DNA from: Cloeon dipterum
Taxonomy: Eukaryota; Arthropoda; Insecta; Ephemeroptera; Baetidae
Direction: 5' to 3'
Assembly (NCBI RefSeq): GCF_949628265.1
Contig: NC_088790.1
Span: 7,692,545-7,756,544, forward strand
Length of the DNA: 64,000 nucleotides
Shown here one piece after another: positions 37,461 to 47,735 of the stretch (positions are counted from its first letter, which is position 1; each line of letters opens with the position of its first letter). Below the pieces are notes generated by a model. The model was not told the origin of the DNA, searched no databases, and saw only the letters and a list, made by a program, of their open reading frames with translations. The position numbers were made by a program, and so were the translations under genes.

Positions 37461-38248
37461 CCATTTCATAATATGCAGTATTTTGTTTCTTGGCAGCGAG
37501 GGGAGGGGGAGGCGAAGGCGGTTTTGCGGGTGGCCGAGCTGCTGGAGGCTTGCATGTCGCACACCAATTGTGCACCGCACTGCAGTAGTGTAGACGGCCC
37601 TCAAGGTTAAATGGCAAGAACCGACGGACCGACTCACGAATCGGAGGAAGGCCGCCGCTGAGGATTCAATTAACTCGAACCCCCCTCCCCCTCTGGCTGG
37701 GGCGGCCCCTTATTAGGATTGCGGCAAACGCACTTTGGCAATAATTGAAATTCTGGCCAGGCGACCGAGGAAAAATGCGTGCTCGGGGTGTCCTACCTGA
37801 GCAGGGAGCGTTGACGGGCGAGCAGAACGCTTATGTAAGCCGCCGCTGATGAATGGGCTGATCGATTTGATTTGGGCAAAAAGCCCTGCCAACTCGATCC
37901 GAATTCGGGACGCAAAGGGGGCCGCCGATTAAATTCGGAGAGCGTCGGCAAAGCTAACTGGGCGTAATTATATAATGCCCTCTAATTAATTCAGGCAATA
38001 AATCAGCCGCATAATTGGCCATTAACAGTGATGGAACGGGCATGCTCGTTTTGCAAAGCGTGCATTCTGCTCGTATTTCGCAATGGAAGACGCCACTGCT
38101 CGAAGCTGCTGAAGTTGCTGTGCAGAAAGGAGGCAAAAGGCTTCTTGTCTGATTGAACGATTCGAGCCCAGAAAAGGAGAACGAAAAGAAAAATCTTCAC
38201 TAGCTATCGATTTCTGGGGTTGTAAGGGGGAAAGTAGGTGGTACTCAC

Positions 38249-39480
38249 CTAAATTATGCAGTAGCTGATGATATTACGGCTAGTTCGAGATGGCAAAACG
38301 ATCAAGTGGCGAATACAGAGACTATTCCATAAAAGCGTCACTATTTTCTGCTTGCTTTAAATAATTGGACAGGAAAAGAATCCAGCACTGGCTTGCTTGA
38401 TTGCGTGAGTGAACGAGTAGTGAATTTGCGTCCTCCGTTTTAGTCGTGTGAGAGTTTATGCAGGAATAGAAAAAGATTAAAAAACTGACTTGCAAGCGTC
38501 GACTGCGGTGGCGGCGGCGGCGTTGGCAATGGCGATTATCGTTAAACTAGTGAGTACGTAAGTAAGCGATGCACTGTTCTGGACAATTTAGGACGGCGGT
38601 TGGTGCTTGCGAATGCGACTTATGAATCTAGATATGAGGTGCTGCTTGCCTTGGTATCCGAGTTGCTCTCTCTCTCTCTCTCTGTCTCACTCTTCGTCTT
38701 CAGCCCTCCCGAGTGTTTGTGCTGCTTGCCTCTCCAGCAGGGGTTACACACCAGTCCTATTCGTGTTTCCCATCCGAAAAACTGGCAGTGAGAGCAGATT
38801 GATTCAGCGTACTTTCATCGAGGCCGTCACAGCAGCATCGCGGACTGCAAACCTTGCGTTCAAAGCAAGCAAGCCCTGCCTGTCGCACGGAGCACCAGCA
38901 GCAGCAGAACTCTGACAACTGCATCGATCGTTGCGCCGTTGCGGCGCCAACCGGCCTCCATCGAGCAGCCCCGACCGTTCTCCATCATGGAGGCCCCGGC
39001 GTCAATACCACACACCAGGCGCCGCCCCTCCCACCCCCTGCCTGCCCTGCGCCCTTCCCCGCCTCGCCCAGCCCGTTTTTATCCCCGATTATCTGGGCCT
39101 TCTTTTTTGGGCTGCTCACTTTTTCGGTCGCGGCCAGCACCGCGAGCCGCGCGCACGGAACCTTTAAACGTGTCGTCCGCGCTCTCGCTCGCTCGCGGTC
39201 ACCGCCTCCGACGCCCAAATTCGGGTCATTTGTGCACGTTTTGGGTGCGGTCATTGCAGAACATTGCACAAACGCACGCACCCACACACACACACGAACA
39301 CGCACGCCGCCTTTTTGCAGAAATGATCAATGGATTTTCCTCCCAGTTTGATTTCGCACCCTTGTCTTTCTTCCGGCCCTGTGCCTTCAGCTCGAGGTCT
39401 AATAAACTTTTCCGGATTGAATCGCACGTGGAAATTCAATTTTTATTTTTATTTTGCGTTTTGGAGATTTGTTAGCGTGT
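38249..39480 (-). promoter_or_regulatory. Candidate para promoter/first-exon region (speculative)
   Basis: On the minus strand a good donor (TTTAG then GTGAGTACC) lies at 38249/38248. Behind it is a GC-rich, CpG-rich block (about 38480-39250) containing a CT run at 38666-38683. This would suit a non-coding first exon and promoter of para, the only minus-strand gene whose leader is incomplete here. No TATA box or initiator can be assigned, and other donors in the region are possible. Confidence 0.25.
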
Positions 39481-39900
39481 AAATCGCCTCGTGGATTTTT
39501 AGAACGACGCGCCAATATTGAATAGCCTCGCTGGCGAAAGAGTTTGCCACTTGTTTAAAGATTTTCTCCGACTACCTTTCGGTGAATGGGAGTTTGGGCG
39601 TGGCGAAAGCGTTTGAGACACTTTCTGAAAAGCGTGCAGGCAAAATTCGACCACTGCTGCTAGACAAATTGGCGCACGTGCACGTGCACAATAGGAAGCG
39701 TCTTTGGCACAAGAAAAAAGTCATTTCAGGGCTCAGCACTTGATCTTCTGAAGAAAGAAAAACTCACGTTTTCTAATTAAAAAATGAGCTACTCCAAAAA
39801 TAGAAAACGTTCGGAAATATCAGGAAATCGTTTAATATTTATATAAAAGAGAAGGAATAACTCAACTCCAGCTTACTGAGCAAAAACACACTTAACGCGT

Positions 39901-39956
39901 CTGATTGTTGCTGAGAGAACAGCTGCCATCTGCCTATTGGCGACGCAACAATCAGT
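39901..39956. repeat. Inverted repeat with 11-bp arms
   Basis: CTGATTGTTGC at 39901-39911 and GCAACAATCAG at 39946-39956 are perfect complements with a 34-nt spacer. Just beyond lies a short TTCTTAAAGAA palindrome. Function unknown. Confidence 0.7.
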
Positions 39957-40024
39957 TCTTAAAGAACGGCAGACACAGGAACCGATATTCCCTTAAATCG
40001 ACTGTTGCCCCAGGTGCCAATCCC

Positions 40025-40052
40025 GGTGGATCCCCCGGGGGATGCATCCACC
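40025..40052. repeat. Near-perfect palindrome centred on CCCCCGGGGG
   Basis: GGTGGAT, then CCCCCGGGGG, then ATGCATCCACC form an imperfect palindrome of 28 bp in otherwise moderate-GC sequence. A related sequence, GGAGGATCCACC...GGGGGACCCATCCACCG, recurs about 175 bp away (40197-40230) in the same orientation. Confidence 0.65.
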
Positions 40053-41884
40053 GTTTTAGGAGTCGACTTTTCTTATGTTAGAGTCACGCGAAGATAATTA
40101 ATGTTATTGATAAGAGCAATACTATTTGTAACTGGATGACCGAAAATGACGATAAAAGCGAGTGAAATTAGCGAAAATTAAACAGGGATAGTAATAGGAG
40201 GATCCACCTCGCGGGGGACCCATCCACCGCTTTCCACCACAAAAAAATCGAGATATTTACATTAAATAAGCCTCCAGACAACTCTTTATGTTGTAATCCA
40301 TTAGGATCCAAATCTATTGAAGCGTCCTTACTTTTCATCAAACATACGCAAGTGTCAAACAACAGACTGCTGCAGAGAAAGCCTGTGCGCATCAGACAAA
40401 GAGTAGAAGTTGGTTTTAATGCGCATTTTTGTCACATCAATTAGTTTTGTAAAGCGCACTGGAGACAATGGCAACAGGATGCGGGGCGATTGCCGCACAA
40501 ATAAGCCTGGCGCGTTGAGGCGATGTATGCAACCAGCGCGTCGGCTGTGCTCGAACGATTGCATACATACTCTCTACACGACACACGATGAGAAAACCTT
40601 AGAATTTTAATATAAATATAAGAGATGCACGGGAATCACCGTATTAAAATTGTCTCGATATTGAAATAAATTAATAATTTTTTAACATGCATAACTGGAA
40701 AAATATAATCCTCTGCGGTTACCTGTTATTCTGTGTTGAATGAACTTAATGAGGTTGTGAATTCTAATAAAATATTTTGACGGCAAAGGAGTGTACAATA
40801 ATATATTAGGATGTACTATATATTATGCTAGAAAATACAAATTCAAATTTTAACCACTTTTAAAACCAACAAAATATTAAAAAAATAAAACATGGAAAAT
40901 GAATAAAATATCAAATCTGCATTGACAATAATAAAAGAGAATCTGCATTTTACTGCTACAATTATTTAACTAATAGTTTAAAATTTATTAGTAGCTAACT
41001 TTGTAACCTTTAAAATCTACAATTATGTTTTTATTACAACAAAACAAATGTCATACAAAAACTAGTAATCAAAACGAGATAAAAAAAATCAATATTATGT
41101 TAAGATGTCGAAAGTAACATAAAATTCACAATCAGTTGGGATTGAAAACGCAGTTTATTTTTATTTACCATACTTTTGATTGGTAACAAATTATTATTTT
41201 TATAAATTAATTTAATAAAATTTACTCCATAAACAATGCTTAATCCATTATTACAATTTAATTAGCATTACGAGGCACTCATTATTTTCAAACAGGTTCT
41301 GTAAATTAAGAGTTAAAAGATATAATTTCTGCTGCTTTCCTGAAAGGCCTCAAACTCGCAAATGAGCATCATTATTCACCACAAAGCCGCTTTTAATTAG
41401 CAATTCAAATTTGTATTTGTATGCAGAAAATAAATGTCCTAATTGCATTTGTACAGAATTACTTTATTCTGTGATACTGTGTTGCGAACCCAAATTTTCT
41501 CTCATATTCCAGAAGCTCAGTGCAAATGTAATTATTGCAGGAACCTCCTGCTCTACAGGCAGGTTGGCTGCGTGCCCTCTTATTTGACTCTCCGCCGAAA
41601 AACTTTTATGACATGATACACGCTAGACATTTTGTCCCATGACTGAGCGAGTCACGCATGTAGAGAGAAGCGGAACCCTGCTTGTAGCAACTTTGTACAA
41701 AAATAATATTGAGCGCCCTGCTGTAGCAGAGAAACATTTGAAACGTACATGCACGGCAAAATGTTCCTTTTATGCAAGCCAGACTAAAATCCTACTCATT
41801 CCATTTCCGCGTTTTACATTGTTTCTAATTGGCTCGTTTGATGTTAAATTATTGGGGTTCGACGATGGCTATATTTCTTTAAAA

Positions 41885-44818
41885 CTAAGAAATTTTCACA
41901 ACATCCCCCTCCAAAGAAACTTTAATGGGATGAATGTATTGACTGGAAGTGTATTTCTTGTTTGGAATATCATACTCCAAAATTTTTTCAAGAAGTTCAC
42001 ATTTCGCTCTAAAGCTCATATTCTTTCTGAACCTCTTGGCTTTGTCAAAAACCACATTGTGGAGGTAGCAACGGTGAAATGGAGTCACTTGCCTGGCCAC
42101 TTCCTTCCAGCTGATCTTGAGTATGTCATCCTCTTTCTGCTTCTGCACTGCTCGGACAGCATCCAACGCAACTTGGTCCCTCAGAACCTTATTCTCGAGC
42201 CTAAGCTCATGATACAGGTGGCGAGTCCACAGTCTGTAGATGTCGATTTCGCACATTTTCATCTGTTCAGCAATGTTCTTGTATGGGAGAGATTTCAATT
42301 TCTTGAACTGTTCAATGGTTGGCCGTTGGGTGATTTTCATTGCAACTTGCAGGAACGCAGCAATTGTCTCTTTGGAATTAACACTTTGTTTAGGAAGTTC
42401 TTCTGATTTTCTCTCCAGCATTTCGCAGTGGCGCCTGAGGCTTTTCCTAGATCGACCAATTGCGTTTGCCAAGCGAGAAAACTTGTCTTTGCCGTTGTAT
42501 TGGGACAGGTAGTACCGAATGAAGTTGTTTTCTTCTTCAGAGTACACTTTGCTCTTTTTTCTTGCGCCGTACATCTTCAAGTGAATGAAGCGTCTGCTGA
42601 TGGACTGAAGAGATCTTTTCGGGAGGCCAAGGCCTAAAAGTCTGAAATCACAAATAAAAGAAGCCCAAGCATAATTTCAATAAATTGAGAGGTTAGAACA
42701 AAAATTGTAATAATCAATGGATCGCTGTTTAACAAGAAATGATAATTATGGAAATAAGGCTAGGGGATTACTGATAATAACAAACTAAGAGGTTTTTGTT
42801 GATGCAGAGTTGAATAACTTGATTTATATAAATATTTTAAAAATAACGGTGTAATATAAATAATTAGGCAGGACAATTTTAAAGCTGAAAATTTAGTTTT
42901 AAAAATCTGGTATTGAATTGTTTAATTTTTTCAAATAAATGATATTTTCGTAAAGTACTAAAATTTGTATTATGATGGAGAATACACATTGATAATAATA
43001 TAATAATAAGTTCCTCAAGAAATATTGAACCACCTCTCTTTTAATAATTATGTTCGAACTGAATTTATTTTGTCTGGATATGGCAATGTATGGGACAAAT
43101 TAGCCCTGCAGAGCCATAATAAAGATTACTTTGAAACTTAAATAAATTTCAACAGTCCATTTTCTGAAAGGAATTAATTCTATGTAAAAATATTGACATT
43201 AAATTTTTTCAACTGATAAATGTTTAGATTTTGCATTATGCTTGTCACTCGTTAATGTACCAATTTTATAAAGCCACGTATCAGACATCTAATCATGATA
43301 GATTGTACAGCAATGTACCTATAAAATCCTAGGAGAGTGGTTCTTGATGCAGCATGTTTTGGATCAAAAACCTGCCAGTCATCTTTTCCAAGCTTGTGCT
43401 GCTTTTGAAACGATTCCCAGTTTTTCAACAGCACAGCATCTTCTTCTTTACTCCACAGCTTGCCATCTGAAATCACGTCCATTTTCTTCAGCTCCTCTCT
43501 CGTCCTTCTAGACAAGCACAAGCTGATGGAGTTTTCTATCATGTGCTCTTCGTGTACGTTTGTGTTCAGAATAATCAGAGAACCGAGTTTATCATCGATT
43601 TCACTCTGGGTCAGTGTCTTGTACTTGAGTTTGTCATTTTCAGGAAAGCTTGGCAAGTCTTCTGGCTCCAAAGGAATGCCCAAGGTGCGGCTCATCATCA
43701 GGTGAGGCTCCAAGATGTCTTCTTTGTTGGATGACTTCTTCGGCGCTCTTTTCCTTACAGAGTTACCTATTAATTCAAATTCCATTAATATTTAAATATA
43801 AAAGTATACTATAGATTGCCTCATTACTTGGGTTTTTGGTACTTGTTGGTACTTTCTCCTTCAAACTTATTTTTGGAGTGGATAAAGATTTCTTTATTTT
43901 CCCACCATTCACCTGCGAAGTGGCGCCTGCAACCCCATTCAAAGACCAATTCTTTTTCTTTGTCGAGTCGGCAGACATACCCTCAGCGCTTATTTGCATG
44001 TTGACAGACCTTGGAATTTCCAGATATAAGGGATTATGACACACCACTGGAAATAAACATCTTACTTGTTAATTCCATTTAAGGTTTGCCTTTCCAACTC
44101 TGCTACAAGCGATTTCTTCGCCCTCTTTCCTGAATAGTCCTCTGTCAAGCTAGTTTCTGCGATTTCAGCCTTTTTTTTCTTCTTAGTTCCCGACTTTGTT
44201 ATTTCAGGAGTATTCTCAGACTCTTTAGTGTCTGCTTGCCCAGAGGTTGTTTCAATCAACCTGGAAAATTACACAGAAATGGTTTAATTGATATCACTAC
44301 AATAAATTGAAATTCAAGCTGAACTATGAATCATTTCTTACGATTTGTCACTTTTGACGTTCTTAGGAGGTGGCATAATAGAGTCGTCATCTGAGCTTCC
44401 AGAACTAAAAAATAATTTGTAAAGTGATAAGAAGTTAGATGTTATAAATTCCTACCAGTCGACTGATTTTGTGGCCAAAATTAGTCTTGATTCTTTGTTT
44501 TTCTTGATCGACTCTGAAAAGCTCATTTCAGTTGATTCCTCATTCGCTTCAATTTTTCTATAAAAATTTCCATAACTTTGTTTTAGTAACATGCATAACA
44601 TGAAACTTTTTCGCATGTACATATTTAGTGATAAATTTCATTAAAACAACAAACCTTTTCTTTTTCTTCTTGGAACCTTCATCACTGAGACTGAAGTCAG
44701 ACACGCTTAAAATTTCATGAACTTCAGTTCTTTCAGCATTACTTTTCCTTTTCTTTTTCTTCTTTTTGGCAGAAGTTTGGTCAATCGCGTCCTGAACATC
44801 AACCAACTTGTTTTCCAT
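41885..44818 (-). CDS. TTF1-like Myb/SANT-domain protein, 636 aa
   Basis: Seven exons: 44818-44655, 44557-44456, 44404-44342, 44260-44066, 44009-43828, 43766-43319, 42641-41885. The joined frame closes at 637 codons. The N-terminal half is charged, with lysine runs (KKKKKK, KKKKKR) of the nuclear or nucleolar type. The C-terminal half has Myb/SANT-like repeats: WSKEEDAVLLKNWESFQKQH, then YSEEENNFIRYYLSQYNGK followed by LANAIGRSRKSLRRH, and a last segment ISWKEVARQV. Spacing and wording recall transcription termination factor 1, which binds rDNA terminators for RNA polymerase I, but a related Myb protein cannot be excluded. The start at 44818 follows a probable 5' UTR acceptor (TTTACAG, then CGATGG). 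One intron is only 56 nt (44065-44010); it is inferred because the alternative junction would leave a 19-nt intron. Confidence 0.85.
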
Positions 44819-45437
44819 CGCTGTAAAGTCAAATATGATGTTATAAATCATGCGTTTTTACATTGCATTCATAATAACAATTACATATAACATACAAAGA
44901 ACAAATTAATTTTATTGCACAAACCTGCAGATCAAATGCAAGACACACAAGTCACAGGCAGGCAGAAGGCGTGCGATGAGGACTACAGACAGCACATGGA
45001 CATGGACAGCACGAGCCGCACGAGGACTGATCGAGGAATATTAGATCGTTTACAAAACTGTGTAGTGTACAGTACATTATGCGCATCTATTTAAGGAGAG
45101 TAAAGGTAGGAGATGCGAATAAACAGACAGAGTCACCAAAAGTGGGGAAGGGGTGGGGGCGAACAACCAGCGAACAAGCGACGTTCACCCCCACCCCTTC
45201 CCCTCTTTTGGTGACTCTGGCTGTTTATTCGCATCTCCTACCTTTACTCTCCTTACACCTATTGGCCCATTCAGACTGAAGCTCTAATGTGATTGGGTAG
45301 TTTGTATGTACGTATATATTCCAGGAAATTCTTGACTTTAGCGCTCATAGATGGCGCTTAACTCATCTTGTGTTTTCGAGCTTTTGATTTCTCTCATCAG
45401 CTGTTAGAGTTAGAACTGAACCAGAGAGAGGTGAAAG
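44819..45437. promoter_or_regulatory. Shared upstream region of TTF1-like and NDUFS4
   Basis: Only 619 bp separate the two start codons of divergent genes, and most of the central part is the long hairpin. A bidirectional promoter is likely from the spacing, but no core elements can be assigned by eye. A non-coding exon of the TTF1-like gene probably lies here, because its first coding exon has an acceptor directly before the ATG. Confidence 0.5.
45093..45254. repeat. Long near-perfect hairpin (72-bp arms, 18-nt loop)
   Basis: The left arm 45093-45164 and right arm 45183-45254 are reverse complements at 69 of 72 positions, with no gaps, around an 18-nt spacer (45165-45182). The arms begin AAGGAGAGTAAAGGTAGGAG and end in a G/C-rich run (GGGGAAGGGGTGGGGG). 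Homology stops sharply at both outer ends. No convincing target-site duplication flanks it. It lies between the divergent TTF1-like and NDUFS4 genes, 184 bp from the NDUFS4 start codon. It could be a fold-back/MITE-type element, a local inverted duplication, or a source of hairpin RNA. Confidence 0.95.
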
Positions 45438-46404
45438 ATGGCTTCGAATCTGGTTCTAATATCCCGTCAACTGCGGCAAAAATTATCGAATTGTGGCACT
45501 CTATCAATTGCTAGGTATGTTAAACATCTATGTAAATCGCATTATGTTGCATTAAGTTGATTTAATAAAAATTCAATAAAACAAACTTTTTTCCAATTTT
45601 CGATTCAAAACACAAGACACACTGCGTTCTAAAAAATTATACAATACATATTTATACAAATTCGCAAGATATGTACCTGTAATACCATGCTCTATAAATG
45701 TGCTGTTCATAACTTGAACCATTAACTTTGCACTGCATTCAAAAAGATCTTTAATCTTGTGCACAAGACAATAATAATATTTTTTGTTTGCAAACAGAAA
45801 CAACCTCATCCGTGCTGGTTTTGCAAGCGATGTTTCCAATCTGAAGGACACTCAGAAAGATGCCAAAGAACTCTTGGCTAGCCCTGAAGAGCAGGCGCAC
45901 CGAAAGCAGATGGAAGGCTACATCACAGTCGATGCCAAGGTAAAACAATACACATAAAAACGAGCAACTCTAACATTGAGAATGGCGTAAAGGTCGACAT
46001 CTCACCAGTAACCGGTGTGCCGGAGGAACACATCAAAAACCGAAGAGTGCGGATCTTCGTGCCGGCGAAAAATTCAATGCAATCTGGCACTGACAACATT
46101 AAAGCCTGGCAAATGGAGTTTGAGACCCGTGAAAGATGGGAAAACCCTCTCATGGGCTGGGCCTCCACGTAATCATTTCTCATGAGAGGAAGTCTGTGTT
46201 AATATCACTTGTCTTTTCTTTGGCAGTGGTGATCCTCTCTCCAACATGAAGATTCAGTTTAAGGACAAAGAAGATGCGATCGACTACTGTGAAAAGAATG
46301 GCTGGAAATGGTATGTTCAAGAGGCAAATACCAAAACTCCTAAGCCGAGGTCATACGGAATGAATTTCCACTGGAGCAAGAGGTCCCGTGTTTCCACCAA
46401 GTAG
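45438..46404 (+). CDS. NDUFS4: NADH dehydrogenase iron-sulfur protein 4 (complex I 18-kDa subunit)
   Basis: Four exons: 45438-45514, 45798-45939, 45993-46168, 46227-46404, giving 190 residues. The protein is an accessory subunit of mitochondrial complex I needed for assembly and stability of the N module. The N-terminus ([20 protein letters not shown]) is basic and lacks acidic residues, as for a mitochondrial presequence. Family hallmarks are [62 protein letters not shown] and the C-terminal RVSTK. The length is normal for the family. The gene is tail-to-tail with UAP1 and head-to-head with the TTF1-like gene. Confidence 0.97.
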
Positions 46405-47735
46405 AATTGGGGCTCCTATAGATTGAACCCTTAATAACGATGCTATGTAAATTATGGTTAAATTAAAACTGTTGATATGTGTAAGAACTTAATTTTCATT
46501 ATTACGATTTTAAATATTTCGCTGTAACGATGTTTTTTGCATTGTGCTTCAGCAGAGGGTAACTTATTAACTTAAGAACTTGGTGGATAGTTAAGTTTGC
46601 CATTACTTTATATCTGCAAATATTAAAGATCTCAGCCAGCCAAGCCATGCCAGCTGGCTAGTATTGGGTCTCGCGTGATTAGCCGCCGTAAATATGTCCT
46701 AGCTGTGCCAGCCACCAGTCAGAAAGTCCAAAATATTGGCTCCCACCCTTCAGGTCGTTAAGCACCATCAAGCTCCACTTCTATATCTTTTTGTTAGCCG
46801 CCGCCTAAAATTATGGGGCTGACAATGAGCCTCTAGCATATACCAACTTAAAATGAAAGGATGTCAAAGAGGAAATAATGGAATTTGTAAGAAATTACAG
46901 GAAATTTTCAATGACAAACCTTTTAAAAAAATAATTTGCCTTATATTCTAGGGTCCGCCTAGTTCAAAATTTTCTAAAAAAATATTTTGAGATGTGAAAA
47001 TGATTTAACTTTCAATTTAAATTTAAAAATTCATTATCTAAATATATTCCAAAATCTATCATTTTTAGTCACTGAAGGAGAAAACATATCTCCAAATGTG
47101 AATTGCAAAACCCTGAAAATGATAAATCTTAATTATCGAGTTCTATGGACCAGCAGTTATCTAAAGGGAATGTTCAACAATTCGAAATCAAGAACCAACG
47201 CAGTAATAATTGTTCTGAAGTCCAATTAATTAAATTTCTGGATCCGCTCCATAAATCGCAAGAGCGTTACTTGACGAGTCATTTAAAAAAATATAGCTTG
47301 ATGAGGAATTTCAATTAGCCATAAATTGCTTTTTTAAAATTTTAATTGTTCAAAGAGAAGCCACCAATGTGTTTTCAACAAAAATATCTAAGACTATATG
47401 ACAAGTGAATCTTATAGAAACTGATGACTAAAAATTTCCTCACACAGAGTTATCATAATGGTGATGTAATTCAAGCTCCCAACCCTTTGTCTAATGGGAA
47501 CTTTGACTGCAGCCTCTTCTTACAAAATGTTATAAAAATGTTAACTGGCGTGGATAAACTGGGAAAAGGCTATCACAATTTCTCAGAAATAAACTTTGAC
47601 CACTCCCAACAGGGCTCACAATGCTATGTCCCACAAGTTTTAAATGCAGAAGAAAAATCGCCTTTTGGCAATGTACACTTGACAGTACCCTGCAAAATAT
47701 AATATAATAATAATTGTTTCACACTAGCTTTAAAA
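46405..47735. other. Convergent 3' region between NDUFS4 and UAP1
   Basis: AT-rich sequence with no family-like coding. It should contain both 3' untranslated regions. A GC-richer patch at about 46620-46810 holds a short repeated TTAGCCGCCG (near 46679 and 46795) and CCAGCTGGCT palindromes. The 92-codon frame at 47424-47702 resembles nothing known to me. Confidence 0.5.

Larger units (their letters stand above)
24518..38249. other. Gene-free region, probably the 5' untranslated intron of para
   Basis: About 13.7 kb upstream of the first coding exon contains no reading frame with protein-like features on either strand. AT-rich tracts (26600-26900, 30600-30800, 31850-32900, 33650-34400) alternate with GC- and CpG-rich blocks (about 26100-26500, 28350-29300, 34650-35150, 36400-37700). 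Because the first coding exon has a clear acceptor at its 5' side, at least one upstream non-coding exon exists. Long 5' introns full of regulatory sequence are usual in insect sodium channel genes. I cannot place individual enhancers. Confidence 0.5.
38250..41884. other. Intergenic region between para and the TTF1-like gene
   Basis: There is no supportable gene. The left third is GC-rich; from about 40600 it is very AT-rich. Two small inverted repeats (39901-39956 and 40025-40052), a partial repeat of the second near 40197-40237, and a hairpin of GTATGCAA/TTGCATAC arms near 40526-40566 are the only structures noticed. The 3' end of the TTF1-like transcript must lie in 41300-41884. Confidence 0.5.

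Noticed and set aside
38854-39475. Two overlapping plus-strand frames of 165 and 178 codons.
   Set aside because: GC-rich DNA is open in several frames at once; the peptides are Pro/Ser/Arg-rich with no domain.
41639-42406. A 255-codon plus-strand frame opposite the last TTF1-like exon.
   Set aside because: It is antisense to a well-supported exon with Myb-like repeats and has no domain of its own.
47424-47702. A 92-codon frame between NDUFS4 and UAP1 that looks fairly protein-like.
   Set aside because: It lies in the 3' region of NDUFS4, has no family match I know, and no splice or promoter support.
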